NCBI GenBank assembly: GCA_028287235.1
Contig: JAQBQB010000030.1
Location: 186,001 to 250,000, forward strand
Direction: 5' to 3'
DNA length: 64,000 nucleotides
Source of the DNA: Gemmatimonadota bacterium
GTDB lineage: Bacteria > Gemmatimonadota > Gemmatimonadetes > Gemmatimonadales > Gemmatimonadaceae
The position numbers and the translations under genes are program-made. The notes under the pieces are model-generated. The model was not told the origin of the DNA and searched no databases. It saw only the letters and a list, made by a program, of their open reading frames with translations. This document shows positions 8,893 to 17,073 of this stretch, piece after piece; the first letter of the stretch is position 1; the number at the start of each line of letters is the position of its first letter.

Positions 8893-9912
8893 TCACGCCG
8901 AGCTTTGACGCGACGCCTCGTCGCTCGGTGCCGGCCGGACCGCTCTCGACGCCTCGAGATTCGCGCGCACGATGAAGTTGAAGATCTCGCGTGCCGACGC
9001 CGTTGAAATCGTGCGCGCGGCCGGCAGCAGTCGTCCGCGAATCGGCGTGCCGGCGAGCGCTTCGCGGACGCGATGTGTGACGTAGGTCGGCGCTCCGTCC
9101 GGAATCGCGGAGAGATCGTCGGTGCCGTGCACGAGAATGTGTAGGTTGTCGATGCCGCGCACATCCGCAAAAAACTTCTTCAGCATTTCGCCGAACTCCG
9201 CCGTTGCCACGACGGCGTACAGCGGTTGGCGCAGCAGCAGCGCCCACTCGCCGACGACGAGGTCCGGCCGCACGTCGACAACGACGGTCGGCTTGTTGAG
9301 CTCCGCGCCGATTTGCCGCGCCAGCTCGATGTGCGCGGCGGTCGCGATGAGCACGTCCGCGTGACGCAGCACCGCCGGGCGCACCTCGGCGTGCGCGAGA
9401 TCGGAGCCGACGATGCCGTCGGCGATCACGCCGAAGTCGTCGCGCAGCTCGCGGGCGAGACCCGCCGCCTGATCCCACGTGCTCGTGATCACGACGGCGC
9501 GAAGGCGAAGCGTTTCGATCGACCGGCGCAGCCACTCGTGCAGCTCGGGCGCGGGGATCTCGTGCGCGAATCCCTCGGTGAGCATCTCGACGAACCACTT
9601 GATCGGCAACGCGGGAAATCCCGCGCGGGTGGACGTGCTCATCGCGACGTACACGCCGCCGCGCTCACGTACGTCGACCAGCTCTTCGTCCGCGAGCTGG
9701 CGATACGCAACGAGAATCAACCGATGGTCGACCTGGAATTCCGTCACCAGCTCGCGCGCGCTCGGCAACCGATCGCCGGGCCGCAGCGTGCCCGCTTGCA
9801 GCCCGCGCAGCACCCGTCCGCGAAGGGTTTCGGCAATCGAAGTGCGCGGTTCGGGCACGGCGTCCTGGGGCGGAGAATCCTTCGTTGCGGCGGCTTGCGG
9901 CGCGCGGCCCAC
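8893..9912 (-). CDS. GntR-type transcriptional regulator with atypical effector domain
   Basis: Residues ~25-95 form a GntR winged helix: LQAGTLRPGDRLPSARELV, then a recognition-helix region (VDHRLILVAYRQLADEELV) and a wing with RGGVYVA. The remaining ~230 residues are not FCD, UTRA or an aminotransferase. They read as alternating beta/alpha segments (AVVITSTWDQAAGLAREL, ADVLIATAAHIELARQIG, PTVVVDVRPDL), like a periplasmic-binding-protein or Rossmann-type sensor. The likely start is GTG at 9912, and the sequence around it is a 9-10-bp tandem duplication. It faces away from the plus-strand operon starting near 10.2 kb, so it may control both itself and that operon. Confidence 0.85.
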   Translation of the reverse strand: MGRAPQAAATKDSPPQDAVPEPRTSIAETLRGRVLRGLQAGTLRPGDRLPSARELVTEFQVDHRLILVAYRQLADEELVDVRERGGVYVAMSTSTRAGFPALPIKWFVEMLTEGFAHEIPAPELHEWLRRSIETLRLRAVVITSTWDQAAGLARELRDDFGVIADGIVGSDLAHAEVRPAVLRHADVLIATAAHIELARQIGAELNKPTVVVDVRPDLVVGEWALLLRQPLYAVVATAEFGEMLKKFFADVRGIDNLHILVHGTDDLSAIPDGAPTYVTHRVREALAGTPIRGRLLPAARTISTASAREIFNFIVRANLEASRAVRPAPSDEASRQSSA

Positions 9913-10195
9913 GAAGGCCCACGAAAAAGAATCGTTCTACACTCTCGAAACCAGTCTGGATTTCCAGCCCTTGAGCGGCCCCGACAGTACGACCTATCGC
10001 TGGACACGATTTCTTGTGCAGGATAAGGCATGGGCAATATCTAGTACAACAAAAGTGAGCAGAACGGCTCATAACCTGCGAGAGTCAATCCCAAGTACGT
10101 CGAGACTCGCGCCGGTGTCTGGTCTGTCCCGCGCTCCATTTTGCCCGCTCCGCCGCCGGCGCGGCCGGGGTCCGGCATCTGCAATAGGCCCGGGG
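9913..10195. promoter_or_regulatory. Intergenic control region between the gntR-like gene and the 10.2-17 kb unit
   Basis: This 283-bp gap is the largest in the window and is locally AT-richer than its neighbours around 10005-10070. A weak sigma-70-like pair reads TTGTGC (10014-10019), an 18-bp spacer and TATCTA (10038-10043) toward the plus-strand genes. The pentamer AGTAC occurs three times (9986, 10043, 10094), about 51-57 bp apart. GntR operators often contain a GT...AC core, so these could be regulator sites, but three short matches are only modestly above chance. I find no convincing coding sequence here. Confidence 0.35.
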
Positions 10196-10522
10196 ATGCC
10201 AAGTCCCACGTTGGAAGCAGTCAGAGCATCGGGTGGTCTTTCGCTCACGGCGATCTCGCGGCTCGAGCGGCGCTTCACGGAAGCGCTGCGCCACGTGCCC
10301 TCCTCGCGCGTGAATCTTCGGCTCGCGGTACGCCACGTCGTCACCGAGCTCGAGGTGCAGGACGTCTCCAGCGACGTGGTGCGGCGCTTCGTGAGATTCG
10401 TCGCCGACCATCACCCCGAGCGAGACGATCTCGACCGCACGTCCATGGTGACGGGCGAGCGCGAGTCCGATCGCGTCGTGCGGCAGATGATGGAGTGGGT
10501 CGACGAGCTGAACGGGCCGTAA
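10196..10522 (+). CDS. Small hypothetical protein, first gene of a redox/signalling unit
   Basis: I do not recognise this 108-residue protein. The frame is open much further upstream, but ATG 10196 is the last plausible start before the helical region and leaves the intergenic control region free. The product looks soluble and mostly alpha-helical, rich in Arg, Val and Glu (LERRFTEALRHVPSSRV, VVRRFVRFVADHHPERDD), with no Cys and no membrane segment. The kinase gene follows 69 bp later on the same strand. It could be a regulatory partner of that kinase. Confidence 0.5.
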   Translation: MPSPTLEAVRASGGLSLTAISRLERRFTEALRHVPSSRVNLRLAVRHVVTELEVQDVSSDVVRRFVRFVADHHPERDDLDRTSMVTGERESDRVVRQMMEWVDELNGP

Positions 10523-10591
10523 GGTGCCGAGCGTCGGGCTCGTTCCGTGCAACGATAGATAGAGCTGTGCGCCCACGCACGGTCCCTAGCC

Positions 10592-11839
10592 ATGACATTG
10601 CCAGACTCGACCGCCTTTCAGACCGATGAATGCCCTCTCGCCGCGGCGCTCGCCTCGCGGCTGCGCGAGGCGCGATCGGAGCTCACGGCGAAGTGGCTGG
10701 AACGAATCGCGGCGCGCGTCGCGACCGACCCCAACCACATCTTTCCGTCCCAGGACCTGCTCGATCACGTTCCGCTCCTGATCGACGGGATCGCCGACTA
10801 CCTCGAGAATCCAACGAACGAGATCGGCGCCGACACTCCGGTGATCGGCAAGGCCGTGGAGCTCGGTGCACTTCGCCACAGCCAGGGGTTCGACGCGTAC
10901 GAGATTCTGAAGGAGTACGAGATCCTCGGCGGCATCCTCTTCTCCTTTCTCGCGCGCGTGGCGGACGAGGTCGAGGAGCCGTGTGACAACGGCGAGCTGC
11001 TCGTCTGCGGCCATCGGGTGTTCCGCGCCATCTCGATCGTGCAAGAGACGACCACCGGACACTTCTTGCGCCTCGCCGACGCGCAGGTTGCCGAACGGGA
11101 AGACCGGCTGCGCGCGTTCAACCGCGCCGTGTCGCACGAGATCAAGAATCAGATCGGCACGATCCTCGGCGCCAGCGAGGTGCTGCGCGAGGTGGGTGGA
11201 ACGATGACCGACGAGCAGCGCATCAAGTTCGTGGACATCATCTCGAACAACGCGCGCATCATGCGCGGCACGGTGGAGAATCTGGTGGCGCTGTCGCGCG
11301 GCCAGACGGATCCGCGGCAGCACCGGCACGTGCACCTACCCAACGCCGCGGCCGAATCGGTGCGCCAGCTTCGCGAGCGCGCGCAATCGGCGGGCGTCGA
11401 CGTGTGCGTCGGCGACTTGCCCGACATCGAGGTCAACGCCGCGGCGGTGGAGCTCGCGCTCAACAACCTCGTCTCCAACGCGATCAAGTACCGCGATCCC
11501 AAGAAGGACAAGCCCATGGTGCGAATCGACGGCGCCATCGAGGATCACGACGGTGAACGCTGGGTCGTCGTTCGCGTGCATGACAACGGGTTGGGCGTTC
11601 CGGTCGAGCTGCGACAAGGGCTGTTTCAGCGCTTCTTCCGCGCGCACGAAACGGTGACGCGCGCCGAAGGCACGGGCCTCGGGCTCAACATCGTGCGCGA
11701 GACCATCGAATCGCTGAACGGCAAAGCCTGGGCGGATTTCACCGTCGACGGCACGGTGTTCGCCTTCACGCTCCCGCTGCGTCGAACATCGGAGCTACAA
11801 CATGACCGCGGAACAGCCGGACGTTCCGGAAGTTCGTAA
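10592..11839 (+). CDS. Sensor histidine kinase with RsbRD-like N-terminal domain
   Basis: This 415-residue protein has no membrane segment. Residues ~15-160 form a helical bundle like the RsbRD N-terminal domain (SELTAKWLERIAARV, then ELGALRHSQGFDAYEILKEY), a fold otherwise found in stressosome RsbR proteins and some kinases. The dimerisation H-box follows with phospho-acceptor His182 (SHEIKNQIG). The ATPase domain has an N-box (ALNNLVSNAIKYRD), a G1 box (HDNGLGV) and a G2 box (GTGLGLNIV). No receiver is attached and no plain cognate regulator is adjacent. The next gene begins inside its last 38 bases, with its ribosome site within this coding sequence. Confidence 0.88.
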   Translation: MTLPDSTAFQTDECPLAAALASRLREARSELTAKWLERIAARVATDPNHIFPSQDLLDHVPLLIDGIADYLENPTNEIGADTPVIGKAVELGALRHSQGFDAYEILKEYEILGGILFSFLARVADEVEEPCDNGELLVCGHRVFRAISIVQETTTGHFLRLADAQVAEREDRLRAFNRAVSHEIKNQIGTILGASEVLREVGGTMTDEQRIKFVDIISNNARIMRGTVENLVALSRGQTDPRQHRHVHLPNAAAESVRQLRERAQSAGVDVCVGDLPDIEVNAAAVELALNNLVSNAIKYRDPKKDKPMVRIDGAIEDHDGERWVVVRVHDNGLGVPVELRQGLFQRFFRAHETVTRAEGTGLGLNIVRETIESLNGKAWADFTVDGTVFAFTLPLRRTSELQHDRGTAGRSGSS

Positions 11840-12893
11840 GGGGCAGACGTACGAATCGTTGAGCAAGGAGGAATTTGCGAAACGGTTCGACGCCCGCTTC
11901 TACGATCCGGCGTTCGACTATCTGCGCGACGAGCTCGCGCGGATTCGCGATGTGGCGTGGGACGGATATCACGAATATCGAAAGAGTCCGCGGACGCGGC
12001 CGGCCGGTGCCGGCTTCGCCGATCCGACCTTCGCGCTGCCGATCGAGTGGCTGGAGACGCGCGACCAGATCATCGACGCCCAGAAACGGCACGCGAATGC
12101 CGCGGCGCAGCGGCGCGTGCTCGTCATCTGCGCGAGCCCGCGCACCGACGCCACGTGTCCGGGCGAGATGTCGAAAACGTTTCGGCTCGCGCAACTCGCC
12201 CGGCAGATCGTCGAAGGCGACGACCAGTGCGAGTGCGATTTCCTCGACTTGAGCGCGCTGACCGCCGAATACGGGCGCGTCATCTATCCGTGCAAGGGCT
12301 GTGTCTCCACCGCGATGCCGCTCTGCCACTGGCCATGCTCCTGCTACCCGAATCACGCCATGGGGCAGACGGGCGACTGGATGAACGAGCTCTATCCGCG
12401 CTGGGTCGCGGCGCATGCGGTGATGATCGTGACGCCCGTGCATTGGTATCAGGCGCCGAGCGTGCTCAAGCTGATGATCGACCGCCTCGTGTGCGCCGAC
12501 GGCGGCAACCCGGATCCCACGAGCACACACGGCAAGAAGCCCGAGGAAGCGAAGGCGCTCGAAGTGAAGGGATGGCCCTATCCCAAGCATCTCGCCGGTC
12601 GCGCGTTCGGAGTGTTCGTGCACGGCGACGCGGTCGGGGCCGAAACGGTGCGCCGGTCGCTCACCGACTGGCTGCTCGACATGGAGCTCGTGCAGGCCGG
12701 GCGCGGCGTAGTCGATCGGTACATCGGATATATGGAGAATTACGCGAATAGCCACCATGCGCTCGACGCCGACAGCGCGGTGCAGGAGGATGTGCGCAAC
12801 GTGGCGCGCGAGGTGGTGGCAACCGTCAAGCTGATGCGTAGCGGGCGGTACGACGATCCCGCCCAGGGAATCAACGACCCGCGGCCGAAGTAA
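11802..12893 (+). CDS. Flavodoxin-fold NAD(P)H-dependent FMN reductase, Cys-rich
   Basis: A GGAG site at 11791-11794 lies 7 nt before the ATG, inside the upstream kinase gene. The 363-residue protein has a ~100-residue N-terminal extension, then a flavodoxin-like core starting at RVLVICASPRTDATCPG (FMN phosphate loop) and continuing through AVMIVTPVHWYQAPSVLKL. A five-Cys stretch at residues ~164-181 (CKGC, then C...PCSC) interrupts the core and could bind metal or form disulfides. It is probably a cytoplasmic quinone, flavin or disulfide reductase; the substrate is unknown. It sits between a sensor kinase and a type II NADH dehydrogenase, which suggests a redox function. Confidence 0.82.
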   Translation: MTAEQPDVPEVRKGQTYESLSKEEFAKRFDARFYDPAFDYLRDELARIRDVAWDGYHEYRKSPRTRPAGAGFADPTFALPIEWLETRDQIIDAQKRHANAAAQRRVLVICASPRTDATCPGEMSKTFRLAQLARQIVEGDDQCECDFLDLSALTAEYGRVIYPCKGCVSTAMPLCHWPCSCYPNHAMGQTGDWMNELYPRWVAAHAVMIVTPVHWYQAPSVLKLMIDRLVCADGGNPDPTSTHGKKPEEAKALEVKGWPYPKHLAGRAFGVFVHGDAVGAETVRRSLTDWLLDMELVQAGRGVVDRYIGYMENYANSHHALDADSAVQEDVRNVAREVVATVKLMRSGRYDDPAQGINDPRPK

Positions 12894-12941
12894 TCCGCCG
12901 GCAGTCGAGCGCGACTTTCCGAAGCCAGCGATCTTTCGAGT

Positions 12942-14303
12942 ATGAACCGACCGCGGGTCGTCATCGTCGGAGGCGGGTTCGGAGGACTGTACGCGGCGCG
13001 CGCGCTGGCGAACGCTCCGGTCGAGGTGACCGTCGTCGACCGCACGAACCACCACGTCTTCCAGCCGCTGCTCTACCAGGTCGCGACGGCGACGCTGTCG
13101 CCGACGGACATCGCCACGCCGATCCGCTGGCTGCTTCGCGCGCAGCGAAACACCGAGGTGGTGCTCGGCGAGGCAACGGAGATCGTACCTGATGAGCATA
13201 TTGTAAAGCTGGCGAACGGTCGCGCGATCGCCTACGACTACCTCATCGTTGCCGCGGGGGCGCGCCACTCGTACTTCGGGCACGCGGAATGGGAGGCGCG
13301 GGCGCCGGGACTCAAGACGGTCGAGGATGCGATCGAGCTTCGGCGGCGCTGGTTGCTTGCCTTCGAGCGCGCCGAACAGGCGACCGACGCCGCGGAGCGC
13401 GAGGCGAACCTCACCTTCGTCATCGTCGGCGGCGGACCGACCGGCGTGGAACTGGCCGGCATGCTGCCGACCATCGCGCGATTCGCGCTGCCGAAGGATT
13501 TTCGGCACATCGATCCGTCGGCGGCGCGCGTGCTGCTCATCGAGGGAGGTCCGCGATTGCTGCCGGCCTTTCCCGAAGACCTGTCGGCGCACGCCGAGTC
13601 GGATTTGCGTGACTTGGGCGTCGAAGTTCGCACGAGCACGATGGTGTCGAACGTGGGCGACGGGTTCGTCGATGCGGGAGGTGAGCGGATCGCCGCGCGC
13701 ACGATCTTCTGGGCGGCCGGAAACGCTGCGGCCCCACTCGGCGCCATGTTGGGAGCGCCGCTCGACCGCATGGGCCGCGTTCACGTCGGGGAAGACCTGA
13801 GCGTCGCGGGACATCCGGAGATTTTCGTCGTCGGAGATCTCGCCGTGCTCGAGAGCAAGCGAAAGCCCGTTCCCGGCGTTGCGCCGGCGGCGATGCAGAG
13901 CGGCCGCACGGCCGCCCGGAACATCATCCATACGATCGCGGGGGAAGGGAGGGAGCGGTTCAAGTACCGGAACAAGGGCGACTTGGCGACCATCGGCCGG
14001 TACCGGGCAGTCGGTGTGCTGGCGGGGCGCCATCTGAGCGGCGCATTGGCCTGGTGGACTTGGTTGCTGGTCCACATCATGTACCTAGCCGGGTTCCGCA
14101 ATCGCCTGAGCGTTCTGCTCGAGTGGGGCTATTCATTTTTTACGTATGAGCGCGGCGCACGGCTCATCACCGCGGATAGGCCGGCGCCCGTTGAACGGCC
14201 GCCCGAGATGTTGCCAAACGGCTCCATAGGCCGTCCATGGGAGGGCGAGATCGCCCCCAGCATGACGGCTTCCTCGCACGATCTTCCCCCACCCGCTCTG
14301 TGA
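12942..14303 (+). CDS. ndh: Type II NADH dehydrogenase (FAD-dependent NADH:quinone oxidoreductase)
   Basis: The 453-residue protein has two dinucleotide-binding motifs. The FAD loop GGGFGG is at residues ~10-15, and the NADH loop VGGGPTGVELAG is near residue 165. FQPLLYQVATATLSPTDIA is the typical NDH-2 sequence after the FAD site, and EIFVVGDLAVL marks the second FAD contact. The C-terminal ~60 residues (WWTWLLVHIMYLAGFRNRL) form the amphipathic membrane anchor. NDH-2 passes electrons from NADH to quinone without pumping protons. The stop shares 4 nt with a GTG start of the following kinase gene. Confidence 0.93.
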   Translation: MNRPRVVIVGGGFGGLYAARALANAPVEVTVVDRTNHHVFQPLLYQVATATLSPTDIATPIRWLLRAQRNTEVVLGEATEIVPDEHIVKLANGRAIAYDYLIVAAGARHSYFGHAEWEARAPGLKTVEDAIELRRRWLLAFERAEQATDAAEREANLTFVIVGGGPTGVELAGMLPTIARFALPKDFRHIDPSAARVLLIEGGPRLLPAFPEDLSAHAESDLRDLGVEVRTSTMVSNVGDGFVDAGGERIAARTIFWAAGNAAAPLGAMLGAPLDRMGRVHVGEDLSVAGHPEIFVVGDLAVLESKRKPVPGVAPAAMQSGRTAARNIIHTIAGEGRERFKYRNKGDLATIGRYRAVGVLAGRHLSGALAWWTWLLVHIMYLAGFRNRLSVLLEWGYSFFTYERGARLITADRPAPVERPPEMLPNGSIGRPWEGEIAPSMTASSHDLPPPAL

Positions 14304-16300
14304 CGCAGCCTTCCGTCGGCCTCGACTTCGCGCGCATCGGTATCACGGGCGTGCGATTCGAAGCGTTGTTCGAGGCGGTCCCACTCGCCATCGCGATTTT
14401 CGATGGCGAGCTGCGCCTCGTGAACGCCAACGCGCGCTATCGCGAGTTGACTGGGGTCGCGGCGTCGGGACAAGCGAAGGTCTCGATCTACGACGCGTTC
14501 CCCAACGCGCTCGCCGACCTCACCGATCAGATCGACTCCGCGCTGCGCGGAACCTCGGCCGCGACCGCGGCGCGGGTTCCGTTCCAACATCGCGGCGGCC
14601 GGCGGCTGATCGAGACGACGTTCGCGCAACTGGTCGAAGAGTCGGGTGGACGCGGAATTCTGTTCGCCGGCAACGACGTCAGCGAGCGTGAAGATCTCCG
14701 TGAAACCCTCAGCCGAAACGTCGCTCAGCTCGAGTCGATCTTCGACGTTATCCCCGACTCGGTGCGCGTGTTCGACACCGAAGGCCGCACGGTTCGCTCG
14801 AACACGCAGGCGATGCAGGACCATCCCTCGGGACAGCCGTCGACGCTGCGCGAGCTCTGGCAGCTCGATCGTCCGCGCACGGTGGACGGCACCAGCCTGT
14901 TCATGCACGAGCATCCCACGGCGCGCGCGTTGCGCGGCGAGCGGGTGCGTGGCGAAACGCTCGCCGTGCGCCGCGGCGTCGACGGCGCGCCGGTGATCAT
15001 CGAAGTCAATTCGAATCCACTGTACGACGAGCACGGAAAGATTCGCGGGGCCGTGACGGTGGAGCGCGACGTCAGTGTCAAGACACAACTCGCCAAGGCG
15101 CTCGAGGAAGAGGCACGCCGCACCGCGGAGCTGTACGAGCGCGTGTCGACGGAAGCGGAGCGTCTCGAGCGCATGGTGCAGGAGCGCACGCAGGAGCTCT
15201 TGGCTCTCCAGGAAGCGCGCTCACGCGAGCGTCGTCTAGCGGCGGTCGGCCAATTGGCCGCCGGCGTCATGCACGACGTGAACAACGCGCTCAACCCGAT
15301 CATGGCGGCGGCGTACCTGCTCGAGGCAAACGCCGAGAACCCGGTGGCCGTACGTGATTATGCGGTGCGCATCGCCAAGGCGGCCGAAACCGGCGCGGCG
15401 ACCGCGGCGCGAGTCGGCCGGTTCATCCGCCAGGAGCCGTTGCAGGCCGAGCGCGAAGAATTGATCGACCTGTCGCTCGTCTGCGACGAGGTCGTGGCGA
15501 TGACCCGGCCGCTGTGGGCCGAGCGCGCTCGCGGCGGAACGATCCATCTCGAGCGCGACCTCGCCGAGGGCGCGATGATCCGCGGTATCACGGGCGAGCT
15601 TCGCGAAGCACTGCTTAACCTCGTGCAGAACGCGTTGGACGCCATGGCGGGAGGCGGCACGCTCGGTATGCGTACGCTGGTCACCGACAGCGAAGTGAAG
15701 CTCGAGATCCGCGATTCGGGAATCGGTATGTCGGCGGAAGTGCGCGAGCGGGCGTTTGAGCCGTTCTTTACGACGAAAGGCAGGGCGGGCACCGGACTCG
15801 GCCTGGCCGAGGTGTATGGTATCGTCAAGCGCCATCGGGGATTTGCGGAAATCGAGTCGATGCCGGGGGTCGGCACCACGATTCGGCTCGTCTTCCCGAA
15901 ATCCTCACAGGTTGCGGCCGATATTGTTGTCGAAGAACCGAGAAAGCGGGTTGCGCGACGGGTGCTCCTAGTTGAAGATCATCCGGACAGCCGTGAGTTC
16001 ATGCAGGCGCTGTTGGAGTCGGACGGCCATACGGTGGACACGGCGATGGGAATACAGGAGGCAATGGAGCTCCTGGAGAAAGCTGAACAAGTGTACGAAG
16101 TGCTCGTCACCGACATCGGGTTGTCCGATGGAAGTGGGTGGGATTTGATCACCTTTGCCCGCGAGCGGTGGCCGTCGATGCGGATCGGCGTCGTCACGGG
16201 GTGGGAACCGAAGGTCGGCGCCGGGAAGGAAGGTGACTTCATTCTCCGAAAGCCGGTTAGAACATCTGAGTTGCTCGCGCAGGTCGCCGGCGCAGGCTGA
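14300..16300 (+). CDS. PAS-domain hybrid histidine kinase with C-terminal receiver
   Basis: I choose GTG 14300 because it overlaps the ndh stop (GTGA), a pattern repeated across this window; an in-frame ATG at 14237 is the alternative. The protein is about 666 residues and soluble. It carries two PAS domains (about 10-120 and 135-260), a coiled coil (ARRTAELYERVSTEAERLER) and an H-box of the AAGVMHDVNNALNPI type. The ATPase domain has LLNLVQNALDAM, RDSGIGM and GTGLGL. A receiver starting at VLLVEDHPDSREF has the acceptor Asp in LVTDIGLSDGSG and Lys in LRKPV. PAS domains next to flavoenzyme genes suggest redox or oxygen sensing, but no cofactor-binding residue can be assigned. Confidence 0.9.
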   Translation: MTQPSVGLDFARIGITGVRFEALFEAVPLAIAIFDGELRLVNANARYRELTGVAASGQAKVSIYDAFPNALADLTDQIDSALRGTSAATAARVPFQHRGGRRLIETTFAQLVEESGGRGILFAGNDVSEREDLRETLSRNVAQLESIFDVIPDSVRVFDTEGRTVRSNTQAMQDHPSGQPSTLRELWQLDRPRTVDGTSLFMHEHPTARALRGERVRGETLAVRRGVDGAPVIIEVNSNPLYDEHGKIRGAVTVERDVSVKTQLAKALEEEARRTAELYERVSTEAERLERMVQERTQELLALQEARSRERRLAAVGQLAAGVMHDVNNALNPIMAAAYLLEANAENPVAVRDYAVRIAKAAETGAATAARVGRFIRQEPLQAEREELIDLSLVCDEVVAMTRPLWAERARGGTIHLERDLAEGAMIRGITGELREALLNLVQNALDAMAGGGTLGMRTLVTDSEVKLEIRDSGIGMSAEVRERAFEPFFTTKGRAGTGLGLAEVYGIVKRHRGFAEIESMPGVGTTIRLVFPKSSQVAADIVVEEPRKRVARRVLLVEDHPDSREFMQALLESDGHTVDTAMGIQEAMELLEKAEQVYEVLVTDIGLSDGSGWDLITFARERWPSMRIGVVTGWEPKVGAGKEGDFILRKPVRTSELLAQVAGAG

Positions 16301-16347
16301 CCGCGTCTTCACGCTGGCGTCCGTAGGCGTGTGGGGCCAAATTCCGT

Positions 16348-16971
16348 ATGATGACAGAAACAAGCAATCGTATCCGCGTCCTGATCGCCGAGGACGATGA
16401 CAACGCACGATCGTTGCTCATCGATCTTCTCGGCACGCTCGGCCACACGATCGTCGCAGAAGTGTCGACGGGTCGCGAGGCCTTCGAGCGCGCGATGGAC
16501 GTGGTGCCTGACGTCGTGCTGCTCGACGTGCACATGCCCGACGGCTCCGGTATCGAAGCCGCCGAGAAAATTACACAGTCGATTCCCGGTGTCGCCGTCG
16601 TGTTGTTCAGCGGCGACCACACGCTCACCTTGAGCGATCGCGACGTCACCGCCACGGCGGCCATCGCGTTCCTTCCCAAGCCCGCGCCACCGCGCGTGCT
16701 CGATTCCACGATTCGTCTCGCTGCCACGCGCGCCAAGGAGTTGATGGCGGCGCGCGCGGATGCCGAGTCGGCGCGTCAGGCGCTGGAGAATCGCAAGACC
16801 ATCGAGCGCGCGAAGGGTATTCTCATGCGCCGCACCGGATCGTCGGAGCAGGAAGCCTATCGCATCCTGCAGCGCACGAGTCAGGACCGCTCCGTGCCGA
16901 TGGTCGAGATCGCGCGCGCCGTGCTGGCGAGCGAGCCGGGGTTCCAAGAAGCGGCGAAGGAAAAAACCTAG
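16348..16971 (+). CDS. ANTAR-domain response regulator (RNA-binding antiterminator)
   Basis: The 207-residue protein begins with a receiver: acidic pocket at 16-18, acceptor Asp60 in VVLLDVHMPDG, Lys in LPKPA. A coiled coil around 120-145 follows, then an ANTAR domain at about 145-195 (TIERAKGILMRRTGSSEQEAYRILQ). ANTAR proteins bind paired stem-loops in nascent RNA and prevent transcription termination when phosphorylated. The gene follows the PAS hybrid kinase by 47 bp and is the last of the run, so that kinase is the natural phosphodonor. I could not identify its RNA targets. Confidence 0.9.
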   Translation: MMTETSNRIRVLIAEDDDNARSLLIDLLGTLGHTIVAEVSTGREAFERAMDVVPDVVLLDVHMPDGSGIEAAEKITQSIPGVAVVLFSGDHTLTLSDRDVTATAAIAFLPKPAPPRVLDSTIRLAATRAKELMAARADAESARQALENRKTIERAKGILMRRTGSSEQEAYRILQRTSQDRSVPMVEIARAVLASEPGFQEAAKEKT

Positions 16972-16992
16972 ACTGCACAATCGCTGACGGAT

Positions 16993-17052
16993 ATGCGACG
17001 AGCGCGGACCGTGGGGGAAGAAACTTTCCGCCCGAGTCCGCGCTCGTCGTAT
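16993..17052. terminator. Hairpin terminator between convergent genes
   Basis: An inverted repeat of 14 perfect base pairs (16996-17009 with 17036-17049) extends to 17 pairs with one G-T wobble. The loop is 26 nt and contains a possible small inner stem. A short T-containing tail (ATTTGTG) follows on the plus strand. It lies exactly between the ANTAR gene (ends 16971, plus) and the metallopeptidase gene (ends 17074, minus), so it probably ends transcription from both sides. The T-run is weak, so Rho assistance may be needed. Confidence 0.65.
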
Positions 17053-17073
17053 TTGTGTCCCCGTTCGCCGCAG

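Noticed and set aside
11766-14075. 769-codon open frame on the minus strand opposite the reductase and NDH-2 genes
   Set aside because: The plus-strand frames carry clear conserved motifs; the antisense frame has none and typical shadow composition.
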